From Boletus sp. NGJ (taxonomy: Eukaryota > Basidiomycota > Agaricomycetes > Boletales > Boletaceae), in assembly GCA_019096195.1 (NCBI GenBank), contig JAGTXK010000023.1, forward strand, positions 45,999-109,998: DNA of 64,000 nucleotides, written 5' to 3'. The notes under the pieces were generated by a model that made no database searches, was not told the DNA's origin, and saw nothing but the letters and a program-made list of their open reading frames with translations. Position numbers and translations under genes: made by a program. Position 1 is the stretch's first letter; each line of letters opens with the position of its first letter. Shown piece by piece: positions 12,140-22,896 of the stretch.

Positions 12140-12896
12140 GAACAAAAAATTCACCAGGTTGCTGAGCAGAAGCTGGAGATTGCTCGATTGGAATCTAGAT
12201 GGCTGAAAGTTGTGTCACAAGAAACAGTTTGAAATTGTCTGGCTCATTACTGGAAAGGGACATGTTGAACCAAACTGCCTGTATGCTCCATTTGTGCACA
12301 GTATTAGCATAATGTTCAGGTGGTTGATGTAACTTCAGTGGATGGTTTAATTTTTGACATTAACACACTTTGTCTAAAAGACGAGTTTATTATTAGAAAG
12401 GCAGTTGTTCAGTCCCTTTCAACAAGATTTATCTTTGTAAACAGCTCACTTGATGGTCTCATGCTTGAGAGGCTAGGTGTGGTCAAAGACACTGTGAACT
12501 TGGCCATCGTCAACATATGCTCTAATTGCCTCATATACCTTGAAAAGGGGAAAATACCTCATTTTGCATTAGCAAATTGCCTGTATCATGGTGAGGTACC
12601 TTCACAGTTTCATGATTTGACTTGGGTTGAAGAAAGGATATGTGCAATATACTGTAGTACTGCACATGTCACCTGACTGTTTCAGTCATCAGATCCATCT
12701 CATCCACGAGTATTCCATGGAAATATCTGTGCTCACGATATGAATGTTGTGTTGACAGCAGAAGTACTCCCTCGCACACCATTGGATGTGAATGGATTTT
12801 TGAGTGTTGTATTTGTTGGTCCATCTAAGTTTGATCCAAAGAATCTGGGGACAGTGTTTAGAGTGTATAAGGTGAAAGTCTGGTCTTTCCTCTTGT
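12140..12896 (+). pseudogene. Helitron polyprotein, DUF6570-like N-terminal region
   Basis: Fragments in two frames read LESRWLKVVSQETV, then PHFALANCLYHGEVP, LTWVEERICAIYCSTAHVT, RVFHGNICAHDMNVV and NGFLSVVFVGPSKFDPKNLG. These are the conserved blocks of the DUF6570 domain that precedes the Helitron helicase-like domain in mushroom Helitrons. The assignment is from recognition of these blocks. Two frameshifts or stops (after 12,229 and 12,673) break the frame. Confidence 0.75.
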
Positions 12897-13159
12897 GATT
12901 GAAACACCACAACCATTTATATGTGGATGTTCTGCTTGATAGTGATATAATGAATTTGTATTCTGATGACAGTGTCATCCCAGGTTTGAGTGATTGCATA
13001 ATTGAGGACAATGAGTTGGTTGCCAACACAGTGTTTGAAGAAGAAACTGCAGGTTTTGAGAGTCATTCTGCAGCTCTGTTGTCAGATCCTGATAATTCCT
13101 CAAGAGTTCAACAACAGGCAAGGAAAATGAAATCACTTTTCTTGAGAAAATGAGTGTAT

Positions 13160-15730
13160 CTGATCCTGAATCTGTGAATCTTAGCAGGTGAACTTTCACT
13201 GCATTGGCTTTGAGAAATTTAATATCAGGAGGTTCAAATAATGTCCCAATGCTGGACCTAATCATTCACCATAGTTCTAGAGCAATTAACAAGTATAATA
13301 ATCCTGACTTACTTTCTAGCATGTATCTCTCCTTGTTTTCACTTGGTGTTGGTGGATTTGAATATAGCATGCGTCCTACACTGATATTATTCCAGTATCA
13401 AGCTCAATATTTGCTTAATATCTATGATCATTCTTTTTGACATCATCACTCATTTATGTTTGTCATTCTTAATATCATTCAGTGACAGACAGCACATCTA
13501 CAAACTTACTTTACCTGCAAGAGATCAAACTTCCTCCATGTAGCCCAGCAGCTCACTCAGATCTCTTCAACTGTACTGGAGAATCTTGCATCCCATCTTG
13601 AGAATGAGTGGAGTTTGTCTGAACTGGGTGAAGATGAGAAAAATGCTTTCAGTCTCCTCAAGCATATCAATACCATTGCTGCTTGTATTCTCTGGTCCGA
13701 AGCCTTGAAGATCTTCATTCAGAATGAGATTTGCAGCTACACTATTATGGCTATTTTGGACTTCCTCATATCTTTTTTACCTTTAATCCCTCAGCTACTC
13801 ACAGTCTAGTTCTGCAGGTTATGTATGGTGATCAATCTGTTGATCTATCCAATCAACTTCCTTGTCTTGTTCTGGCACATGGATATGTGCTTCAACTTGC
13901 CAAGGATCCCATTGCAGCTGCAGAATTTTTCGAGTTTTCAGTACATTATTATTTTCAATATCTCTTGGATTGGGATTATAATAAAGGTTGTTCTTTGGAA
14001 GACAGCTGTATATTGGGTCAATTGCATGCAATCTACGGTATGTCAGAATACACAGAATGTGGCTGCCTTCATGGACACTTTCTCCTTTGGTTGTGAGGTG
14101 GGCTGAATTCTACTAATATCCATGCTAAGTTAAATGATGAATGCTATCGGAGATAGTTTTTTTGCTTTCTTCAATGATATTATCTAGCACCACCTTCCGG
14201 ACATTGAAGTTCCATTGGACCCAAAATTTGAACCTCACATTGAATGCCTGCCTGCCCCTCCAAACACAAAACTACTGACTGAGAACCAATGTGTGTCCAA
14301 TGAGGCTCTTAAAGAATCAGAATCAATTTTTCAATCCAAAGTAAAGAAGTGTGGAGAGGCTCTGCAAAGACACTATTGTCATGTGGTCTATCATAAGTAC
14401 AGAAATGAAGAAAAGTGTTGCTTTCAGTTTCCACATGAAATAGTGGAAAATTCTCATTTTGATAGTGATGTGAATGTGATCAACCTTATATGTTGTGATG
14501 GTACAGTTAATCATTTTAATAAATATATCCTAGTGTTTTGTCGTCACAACCATAATCTCAAATGTATCCTGTCAGAGAAAAGTGCAAAAGCTGCTATGTT
14601 CTATATCTCAGACTATATTACAAAGATAGGTTTAAAGACTTACAAAATGCTTTCATTGTTGTCATGTGCAGTTGGTTAGATGCTGCCTGCCAATCAGGTT
14701 GAGATTGAAATTGATGGAGCAAGGACATTATTGCACAAGTGTTTTTCTCAGTTTAACTGTTAGCAACAGATCCATGCTCAACAGGCTGCCAGATATATCA
14801 GAGGTTTTGATAATAGTATCTCATTGCACTAAACAATTTCCATGTTGTCATCTCTTGTAGTTAGTCATGTGAAGGAGTTATTGGGGCTGCATGTCACAAA
14901 CAGCAAGGCCAATGAGCTCAATGATGGTTGTGCCAGTGGTTCTATTGGCATTGAACAATCATGTCTCTGGATTGCTACAGACAAAGCTGGAAACTTGGTG
15001 GAGGCTAATCAATCACATCATTACTTGTATCATGGTAACACACTGTCAAACATGAATTTCTATAACTTTTGTCACTGTATGTGGGTGCAAGCAAAGTCAA
15101 AGAGTAAGAGAACCAAGAACACAGCAGACACTTGTCTTGAGGTGCTTCATTGACATATACTTAAACAAAGACATCCTCAACATAAAACCCATGAGTTGAT
15201 AGAACACACAAATGAACTTCATGGGAATGGTGCACATGAATTCATTCCTTAAATTATGGGTATGTCTATTTCACAGCCATCACATGGGACTACTTGGATG
15301 TTATTCACATTGTGTCACTTTAAGCCCTTCAGTTGTGATTCTTCTTTGTTAAGTAGTACAAATGAGAATATAGAAGATGTGTACAATAAGTTTAAGTCCT
15401 TTGCCAGTAGCAGAAGAGTCATGGACAACTGGGAAGCAATTCATGAGTGTGAAGATCAGCATGATGCTGAGTGACTATGTAAACAAGCTCAATGTACCAA
15501 GTACAGTATGGGGAAGCTGATGTAAATTTTCTAGATGAAGATGAGATTCCAGATGAGTTTGATGAGCTTTAACTGAAAAACAAATGCTGCAGATCAATCT
15601 CAAAGGTCCTCAGGCCATGATAGACCACATCAGAAAAGAAAACTCCCTCAATAAGAGATAGTGGATTGCCTATAGAATCATCACTAACTATTTCATGGCA
15701 AACCATATGTATTGAGAAGAAGGTGGACGA
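13160..15730 (+). pseudogene. Helitron polyprotein, helicase-like N domain and HUH Rep region
   Basis: After 13,204 come ALRNLISGGSNNVPMLDL and KYNNPDLLSSMYLSLFSLG, the Helitron-like N block. LGEDEKNAFSLLKHINTIAA and then FFTFNPSATHSLVLQVMYGD follow. The catalytic block at about 14,040-14,095 reads ECGCLHGHFLLWL, corresponding to the HUH motif (His-Gly-His here) of the rolling-circle nickase. Near 14,345-14,640 there is a block with paired Cys and His (LQRHYCHVVYHKYRNEEKCC) and MFYISDYITK, typical of the Rep C-terminal half. Several stops interrupt it. The coding sequence stops at 15,733 where Gypsy-1 is inserted. Confidence 0.8.
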
Positions 15731-15733
15731 TTC
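15729..15733 (+). other. Left copy of Gypsy-1 target-site duplication (GATTC)
   Basis: GATTC occurs immediately before the 5' LTR and again at 22,897-22,901 immediately after the 3' LTR. Removing the element and one copy joins the Helitron frame (..VDDSQSNRLTMLMTGPGG..), confirming a true insertion. Confidence 0.93.
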
Positions 15734-16097
15734 TGAAACGACTCTCGGACATTTTCTTTCCCTATTCACTCGTAGTTAGCTAACACTTAACGATCCCACG
15801 AACGCTTACATAGTTATCCCGTGCCTAGGCCTTACGCCTAGGCCACACGTCATACATTAGTCAGACTACGTCACGACCCGATACCCCTAGAACAGTCTAG
15901 ACCCCACTACGTCACCATACGTCATATGGAACATTCCAGTAGTTTCCACGACCGGCCCTAAGCCGGTCCGTGCGCATCTCCCCCACATATATAAAGTAGC
16001 ATACCAACACCTGTATTCTTTAGTCTTGGAATTCCTTTTCTCTCCTGTGGATAGCGCCCTTCGCGCCCCTAAGGATATTAAGGTCTTTTCTCTTTCA
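15734..16097 (+). repeat. Gypsy-1 5' LTR
   Basis: Begins TGAAACGACT and ends TCTCTTTCA. It contains a TATA box (TATATAAAG, 15,988-15,996). The 3' LTR matches it over its full length, with roughly twenty differences or small indels, at least six of which change a CpG to TpG or CpA. Confidence 0.95.
15988..16033 (+). promoter_or_regulatory. Gypsy-1 core promoter and predicted transcript start
   Basis: TATATAAAG at 15,988 is followed 34 nt later by AGTCTTGGAATT (from 16,022). Because this sequence is complementary to the one just after the LTR, it is probably the 5' end of the mRNA. Gypsy-2 has the same 34-nt spacing. Confidence 0.65.
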
Positions 16098-16110
16098 AAT
16101 TCCAAGACTA
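16098..16110 (+). other. Gypsy-1 self-primer binding site
   Basis: AATTCCAAGACTA starts on the first base after the 5' LTR and is the exact reverse complement (13 of 13) of 16,021-16,033 within the LTR. In Tf1 and sushi-group elements the mRNA 5' end folds back to this site and is cleaved to prime reverse transcription, in place of a tRNA. Confidence 0.8.
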
Positions 16111-16942
16111 TTACCTTGTCCCCGGGCTCTTCGCCTCCGGACATTTCCTCCCGTCTACACCACTTTTTGCCTAGTAGAGCAAACTTTTTGCTCTCTAGTA
16201 CCGCTCTCGCCTTCGACCTCCAACACTCCCCGCATCTAGCCTCAGAGGAACCGCGACCCTCCATTAGCGTTAAGCGTAACACCCAGCTTATTACAGTGGT
16301 TGCTAGCGCGGAGTCTCGTCGCAGCTGCAGGCGAAAATAAGGAGTTAGGAGTCACTTTTCCCATTCCCCCACCCACTTTCCGAGCACGTGGGCTCTTCGC
16401 CGCCGCTCACCCCACACCGGACCCCAGGTTTAGGGGAACCCGCTAGTGCACGTGAAGCACTCAAGTAGAGCACTCGTAGAAGCGCTCGTCTATACGCCCG
16501 TCCAGCATAATAAATTAGGATAACGTTGCTACCAGGCATTGAGCACTAGCCCCACTTCTCTGGTGGTTGTCGACCAGGGCGTACGTTGGTACTACGATAG
16601 TGTATCCCGGTTCGCATGATCACCAGTAACGTCATGTAGGTGTGATAGCCAGGATTTATCTCGACTTTTCCGGCGTGCACCACCTTCCTGTAGTAGGGAA
16701 GTTATTCTCCGGTTCCTTCACCCGACTCTCCCACTTCTCGACGGTGTGCAGTCTTTCCTGCCATCTTCTTTTTAAAGCTGCCTTCGGACACTCCCCGCAC
16801 CTACAACGTCTTCTGCAGACGATATGTCTGGGCGCATCCAGACTACCGTTTCGTCGTCCACACCACTCTCACAACTTACTCCACACACACTCACCGTCTC
16901 CTACCATCACTTGCCTCGCTGAACTCGCCGGATTACAACGAG

Positions 16943-18388
16943 ATGACCACCATTCCCAACCCATACTCTCGCCCCCCTTCCACGGCCCCCGCACCAGGCA
17001 GCTTCAGGGACCTGGCCAACCAGGCGGCCGCCCAGGGCCTTCCAACCCTCCAGCTGGCCCAACCAGCCCCACAATTCCCCATCACAACGCACCTACAGCA
17101 GGAGGTCGCCCAATACAACCTCCACCAATCAGTACTCCGGTACAACCTCTGGCGCCAGGCATTCGCGGCAGATCCAGAAGCGGCTGGACCACCGCCCCCA
17201 ATCGAGGTCCCCCGCGTGGACCCTCCCACCCCAGACCCCTCCATGCTAACCTCCCCGAGGCAAGCCATCCGGGTCAACATACCATCACCCATGAGAACAC
17301 CCTGGGTCCATCCTCACTACCTGCCGCAGGCCCCTCCTCTCTCTCGCCCGTTGCCATTCCCTCCATCACCACCATCCCACTCGAGTTCACCTGGGCTCCC
17401 GAGGCCCGCAGCGCGTGGTTTTCCCCCTACATCCCCGAAGATAGGGAAGAGCCTCGTGGCTAAGCCGGAACACTATGACAGCAACAAAGAAAAATTCGTG
17501 CAATGGTGGTGCACGGTGACACTATACCTCAATGGCTTCAAGACAGAGCCCACCGACTGCCAGAAAATTTTAATCACCCTCTCGTATATGCGCGGCGAGA
17601 GCGCAGCCAGCCGCTTCTCCGATCTGCTCACCGAAGGCAATGCATATGCTGCAGTAAGCTTCGAGTTCTTCACTGGAAAGTTGAAGAAGACTTTCCAACC
17701 CGCTGGCCTCGCCCAGATGGCCGAACAAAAACTCTTCTCCCTCCGGCAAGGGAAAGACACCGTAGAAGATTACTTCACGTGGCTATACCAACTGGCGCTA
17801 GAGGCCAAATTCGACGTACGCATCAATGGGAGGACGATCGTGAACCAAATCTGCCACCAGGCTCGAAACGACTTGGTAGAATACGTCGAAAGGTACAAGC
17901 CAGACCTTATCGACAGCACGGACGTTCGCGAGTGGGAGACCGCCCTTGTACGGGCAGAAGAAGTACTTGGCGCCATTGCAGAGCACAAAAAGGCTTCTTC
18001 TGTCTATGCGACGGGCCCCACCTATAATCCTCGATTCATACCACGCCCCCGCTACAATCCACCTGCCGCACCGCCCCCCTCGACGCCCGCAGCACGTCCG
18101 CATCCTCAACAAACCGGGACGTTCCCCGGGCAAGGCGCTCCTATGGAGCTTGATAAGGCGCGCGCAGCTGGGCTGTGCAGAAAGTGTAGGAAACCGTGGC
18201 CGTGCGCTGACCACCCCCCACACCCTCGCCCACAAGCGAGAAGCATCACAGTAAACGGACAGGAGGTTTCACCCAAGATGTTTGCTACTATACGAGCGAT
18301 GATGGACTCGGCCGAGGCTTACAAAGAGGAGCCTGTAGTATACACATCGGATGTACAAGGAGATTCGGGTTTTCAAGCTGTACAGTAG
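16943..18388 (+). CDS. Gypsy-1 Gag
   Basis: An intact 481-residue frame. Residues 1-170 are Pro-rich. A conserved retrotransposon Gag (capsid) domain follows at about residues 175-330 (KPEHYDSNKEKFVQWWCTVT; GKLKKTFQPAGLAQMAEQKL; GKDTVEDYFTWLYQLALEAK). Near residue 410 is a degenerate zinc knuckle (LCRKCRKPWPCADHPP), with Cys and His present but spacing unlike a canonical CCHC. Gag forms the virus-like particle that packages the element's RNA. The start is the first ATG of the frame, 833 nt after the primer site, leaving a long leader. The stop at 18,386 separates it from pol. Confidence 0.85.
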   Translation: MTTIPNPYSRPPSTAPAPGSFRDLANQAAAQGLPTLQLAQPAPQFPITTHLQQEVAQYNLHQSVLRYNLWRQAFAADPEAAGPPPPIEVPRVDPPTPDPSMLTSPRQAIRVNIPSPMRTPWVHPHYLPQAPPLSRPLPFPPSPPSHSSSPGLPRPAARGFPPTSPKIGKSLVAKPEHYDSNKEKFVQWWCTVTLYLNGFKTEPTDCQKILITLSYMRGESAASRFSDLLTEGNAYAAVSFEFFTGKLKKTFQPAGLAQMAEQKLFSLRQGKDTVEDYFTWLYQLALEAKFDVRINGRTIVNQICHQARNDLVEYVERYKPDLIDSTDVREWETALVRAEEVLGAIAEHKKASSVYATGPTYNPRFIPRPRYNPPAAPPPSTPAARPHPQQTGTFPGQGAPMELDKARAAGLCRKCRKPWPCADHPPHPRPQARSITVNGQEVSPKMFATIRAMMDSAEAYKEEPVVYTSDVQGDSGFQAVQ

Positions 18389-18441
18389 ATACCAGTCGCC
18401 CTACTGTACCCATTAAGTCATTGTCATGCAATTGATTCGCC

Positions 18442-19260
18442 GTGCTAGACATTGACGAGACTGAAACCGTAAACCAAGTAAATCTCCCTGGTACACCACC
18501 AATGCAAAAAATAACCATCATGCCACAAAAAGTTAAGTTCGCACCGTCAGTAAAACGAGATGACGGACCGAACGACGCCAATACCATCCCCCGCAAGCAT
18601 CCAAAGGAAGCGCGAAAGGAAGAGATGTCCTCTCGCTCTTGGTTGAATACGTTGGACCCCTGGTCCATACGTTGGATGAAGGCTCAGGTGGAGAACACGG
18701 ATGTAGAACGAAGCATCCACCACCTCGAATCCTTCGTCCACAACACAAGAGCGATCGAAGTGTCTCGGGATCTCGTGCAAGACCTCCGAAAACTCTCGAA
18801 CGAGGAAGCATACTGGGTCCTTCGCGACCTGCAGCACGCACCTAAGTTCTGAAAAGCATCCCCTCAAACAGCAAAGAGGAACTTGTTAGAAATCCCCGTC
18901 AAGGTGACCCTTGCAAATCGCCAGACAGCTGAAGTCAAAGCATTGATCGACTCAGGTTGCATGGGATCTTCTATACACGAGGACTTCATAGCTAAAAAGG
19001 GGGTACCCACTCACTCCCTCCCCCGTCCCCTTACTGTGTACAATGCCGACGGCACACCAAATGCCGGAGGTAAAGTAGAAAAATTCGTGATACTTGAGCT
19101 CCAGATACACGACCACAAGGAACAATTGGCCCTTGCAGTAACAAACCTCGGGCCGAACACGATATTCCTGGGTCACGACTGGCTGAAGACTCACAACCCA
19201 GCCATCAACTGGAAAATGGTAGAATCTCCTTCCGCTGTAAAGGAGACCATGTCACGAACA
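18442..19260 (+). pseudogene. Gypsy-1 Pol, N-terminal part with retropepsin
   Basis: The same frame continues from 18,442 to about 19,240, with one TGA at 18,850-18,852. The aspartic protease active site is LIDSGCMGSSI (D-S-G) at about 18,940, with the second conserved block LGHDWLKTHNPAINW at about 19,170, typical of gypsy retropepsins. After about 19,240 the coding sequence shifts by a frame (EEEDEMDVDYMP is read in the next frame). The protease processes Gag and Pol. Confidence 0.85.
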
Positions 19261-19375
19261 ACGTGGACGAAGAGGAGGACGAAATGGACGTAGACTACAT
19301 GCCCTCACAGGGCGATCGCTTATTCAAGCTCGATGTAGTAGAATACATGAGAAATCAAACATCGCGACAGAAGTA

Positions 19376-20800
19376 GTGATTAAGGACTACGTCCAAAAGA
19401 AAAAGAAAACATTCGAGGAGGCCGCTCCAAAATACGTCCATGAATTCAAGGATGTCTTCGACAAAGAGAGCTTCGATGCCCTACCCCCAAGACGCCCTTG
19501 GGACCACGCTATCGAGCTCCTCCCGGGAGACCACGAGGTGGACTGCAAGGTCTACCCACTAAACCCCGGCGAACAGAAAGAACTCGACGCCTTCCTAGAA
19601 GAGAACTTAAAGTCCGGGAGGATATGGCCTTCCAAATCCCCCTTCGCATTGGCATTCTTCTTCATCAAGAAGAAAGATGGACGCCTCCACCCTGTACAAG
19701 ATTACCGCAAACTAAACGCGGTAACAAAGAGAAATCGCTACCCACTCCCCCTCATCAACGAACTGGTCGACAAACTCAAATCGGCCAAATACTACACTAA
19801 GTTTGACGTGAGATGGGGGTATAATAATGTACGGATGGCTGAAGGGGACAAATGGAAGGCAGCCTTCCGAACCAACCACAGTCTATTCGAGCTGCTCGTG
19901 ATGTTCTTCAGACTCACCAATTCTCCAGCAACGTTCCAAACCATGATGAATGCGTTGTTTAAGAATTTGGTAGACCGAGGCATAGTGGTCGTCTACATAG
20001 ACAATATCATGATATTCACACAGACGCTTGAAGAGCACCAAAAAATAGTACGAGAAGTGCTACAAATCCAAAGGGACGCCCACCTATACCTGCGTCATGA
20101 CAAGTGCAACTTTGAAGTCCAAGAAACCGAATTCCTCAGACTCATCGTCACACAAGACAAGGTAAAGATGGACAACAAGAAGGTAGAGGCCATCAAAAGC
20201 TGGCCAGTTCCCACCTCGAAAAAGACGCTGAGAGGATTCCTAGGATTCCTCAACTTCTACCGACGGTTTGTAAAGAACTTCGCCATGATCGTGCGCCCCC
20301 TAAATGCACTCATGTCAGTGAAGAAAGATTTCGAGTGGACGGCGGCTTGCCAAGAAGCCTTCCAGACCCTCAAAAACACCATCTCCTCCACCCCGGCACT
20401 GGCCATGCCAACCGACAATGACCCCTACCACATCAAAACTGACGGTTCTGGCATTGGCATTGGCACCATCCTCTCCCAACGTCACGACGGTGTATGGCAC
20501 CCCATCGCCTTCATCTCCCGTTTCCTCAACGACGCCAAGCAGAACTACCACGCAGCCGACCTGGAAATGCTTGCCATCATGTTCGCACTCAATGAATGGC
20601 GTCAGTACCTCCTCGAGACCGCACACCCGATCGAGATCTGGACAGATCACAAGAACCTTGAGTTCTTCCGCAAACCCCAGGATCTCACACGCCGCCAGGC
20701 CTGTTGGCAACAGGTACTGCAGGAGTACCACGTAGTCATCCGCCACTCGCCCCGGCAAAACAAACCCTGCCGACCCTCTGTCCAGGAGGCCAGACTTTGA
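19376..20800 (+). pseudogene. Gypsy-1 Pol, reverse transcriptase and RNase H
   Basis: A 474-codon open stretch of the polyprotein. RT blocks are GRIWPSKSPFALAFFFIKKK, DYRKLNAVTKRNRYPLP, FDVRWGYNNVRMAEGDKWKA and the active site VVVYIDNIMIF, where the usual second Asp of YxDD is Asn (AAT). The RNase H part includes HIKTDGSGIGIGTILS, LEMLAIMFALNEWRQYL and IEIWTDHKNLEFF. The end (IRHSPRQNKP) is where the frame is lost into the integrase part, probably by an indel near 20,760. It copies the element's RNA into DNA in the cytoplasmic particle. Confidence 0.9.
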
Positions 20801-20807
20801 AAAGGGG

Positions 20808-22525
20808 GTGACACTCGATAACACTGCACAAACACTACTCCCTGACACCCTTTTTTCACCCCCGCCATCACCAACCTCCACTACGGTCTCCCTCAAAGCT
20901 GTCACACCCGCAAGCACGCTCACAAGAATCACCAAAATGCAGTATAAACTCGAGCAGTTTGCCAAAGACGGCCTAGAGAAAGAGGGTTCGCACTGGACTC
21001 GCAAAGAAGGACTTGTCCATTGGAAATCGCTCATGTACATGCCAAACGACATGAAACTCTGAGAGGACATCCTAATTGCAAACCATGATCACCTGATCGC
21101 TGGCCATCCTGGTATCCGACGAACATGTGACTTAATCATGAGTGAATATTACTGGCCGTCCCTACGTAGAGATGTGGAATCATACATAAAAGGTTGTGAT
21201 GTCTGCCAGAAGGTTAAAGCCAAAACCTCGGCAATCAACACTCCACTCCACCCAAATGAAATCCCATCATCCCTATGGGAAATCATCTCTGTAGATCTAA
21301 TCGGCCCCCTCCCCCAATCTGATGGCAAGAATGCCATCCTAGTCGTCATTGATCGGTTCTCAAAAATGATCCACCTTACGCCTGTAATGGACACCATTAC
21401 ATCACAAGGAGTCGCGACAATCTTCCGCGATCAAGTATTCAAACTCCACAGCGTCCTGCGAAAGGTGATCTCAGACAGGGGAACCCAATTCGTGTCGTCC
21501 TTTATGCGTGACCTCTACTCCCTCCTCGGCATCGAAGCCAACCCGTCCACAGCCTACCACCCCCAAACCGACAGCCAGACGGAGCGCATCAACCGAGAGG
21601 TAGAAAAGTACCTGCACATATATGTGAATCATCGCCAAACCGACTGGGCAGAATGGCTACCACTAGCCGAGTTCACCCACAACTCTCAGACCACCAGCGC
21701 TACCGGTGTCTCACCCTTCCTACTCAATTATGGGCAACAACCACTCCTGCCCCACAAGCAGTAGAAGTACAAAATGAATCCGCCGCCTCCTTCGCTGAGA
21801 CAATGAAAACCCACCACAACTCAGCAAAAGACGCACTGGAAAAAGTGGCACAAGCAATGAAGACCGCACATGACAAGTGTGCCTCACCCACTGTCGAATA
21901 CACCACCGGCCAACAGGTCCTACTAGAGGGAACACACATCCGGACTGACTGGCCAACAAAGAAGTTCGACGACAAGCAACACGGGCCATTCCGAGTGAAA
22001 CAAAAAGTAGGCGAGGCTTCCTACAAGCTCGACCTCCTGAGAACATGGAAAGGAATACACCCCATGTTCCACGAATCACTCCTCACACCCTATCACCCCG
22101 GCACCTCTCCCTCCCAGGCAAAACTGAAACCACCACCCCCGGTCATTGTCCAACAACAAGAAGAGTACGAGGTTGAACACGTCGCAGACTCACGTAAGCG
22201 ACGTGGTAAAATGGAGTACCTAGTACAGTGGAAAGAATACCTGTGAGAAGAGCACACATGGGAACCCAAGAAGAACATCTCTCATGCCCCACAGGCAATC
22301 GAGAAGTTCCATCACCAAAACCCCACCGCCGCTTGCACCCTCACAAATGATGAGTGTGACTGCTCTACATGCATGCTCCCAAGCACCCCCCTGTTCAGTG
22401 ACCCCTCATTCCGCTCGTATGCCGTGTCACTCAATCACCTCCCCGACCACCTCTTTGAAATCCCCGACCCTCACAGCGACCCTAAGCTCACCGGTATCAT
22501 CGTCGACCGGGAGTTCGACGCTTAA
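20808..22525 (+). pseudogene. Gypsy-1 Pol, integrase and chromodomain
   Basis: HHCC zinc finger: LIANHDHLIAGHPGIRRTCD and GCDVCQKVK. The catalytic core has VDLIGPLPQ, ISDRGTQFVSSFMRDL and STAYHPQTDSQTERINREVE, that is D, D and E of the DDE triad. A frameshift lies near 21,720. The C-terminus has the GPFRVKQKVGEASYKLDL block, then a chromodomain (EYEVEHVADSRKRRGKMEYL; HTWEPKKNI), ending at 22,525. Two in-frame TGA codons (21,060 and 22,244) interrupt it. Chromodomains of this class direct integration to particular chromatin. Confidence 0.9.
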
Positions 22526-22536
22526 AAAGGGGGTAA

Positions 22537-22896
22537 TGAAACGACTTTCGGACATTTTCTTCTTATTCATCATAGTTAGCTAACACTTAACGATCCCACA
22601 AACGCTTACATAGTTATCCCGTACCTAAGCCTTACGCCTAGGCCACACATCATACATTAGTCAGACTACGTCACGACCCGATATCCATAGAACAGTCTAG
22701 ACCCCACTACATCACCATACGTCATATGGAACATTCCAGTAGTTTCCACGACCAGCCCTAAGCTGGTCCGTGCAATATCCCCCACGTATATAAAGTAGCA
22801 TACCAACACCTGTATTCTTTAGTCTTGGAATTCCTTTTCTCTCCTGTGGATAGCGCCCTTCGCACCCCTAAGGATATTAAGGTCTTTTCTCTTTCA
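22537..22896 (+). repeat. Gypsy-1 3' LTR
   Basis: Begins TGAAACGACT directly after the polypurine tract AAAAAGGGGGTAA and ends CTCTTTCA. It keeps the TATA box and the transcript-start sequence of the 5' LTR. Confidence 0.95.

Larger units (their letters stand above)
15734..22896 (+). mobile_element. Gypsy-1: nearly complete Ty3/gypsy chromovirus (Tf1-like, self-priming)
   Basis: Both LTRs are present (15,734-16,097 and 22,537-22,896, TG...CA), with a 5-bp target duplication. Internal order is self-primer binding site, gag, protease, reverse transcriptase, RNase H, integrase and chromodomain, then a polypurine tract AAAAAGGGGG just before the 3' LTR. Gag is intact; pol carries at least three in-frame TGA codons (18,850; 21,060; 22,244) and two frameshifts (near 19,240 and 21,720), so the copy is defective. 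It is CpG-rich, unlike the Helitron it sits in, so it is the younger layer. Confidence 0.95.

Noticed and set aside
16642-17463. 273-codon frame overlapping the start of Gypsy-1 gag
   Set aside because: The gag frame carries the conserved capsid block and zinc-knuckle residues; the alternative is only a Pro/Ser-rich out-of-frame reading of the same sequence.
15734-22896. Gypsy-1 as a currently active element
   Set aside because: LTRs differ at about twenty positions, and pol has at least three stops and two frameshifts.
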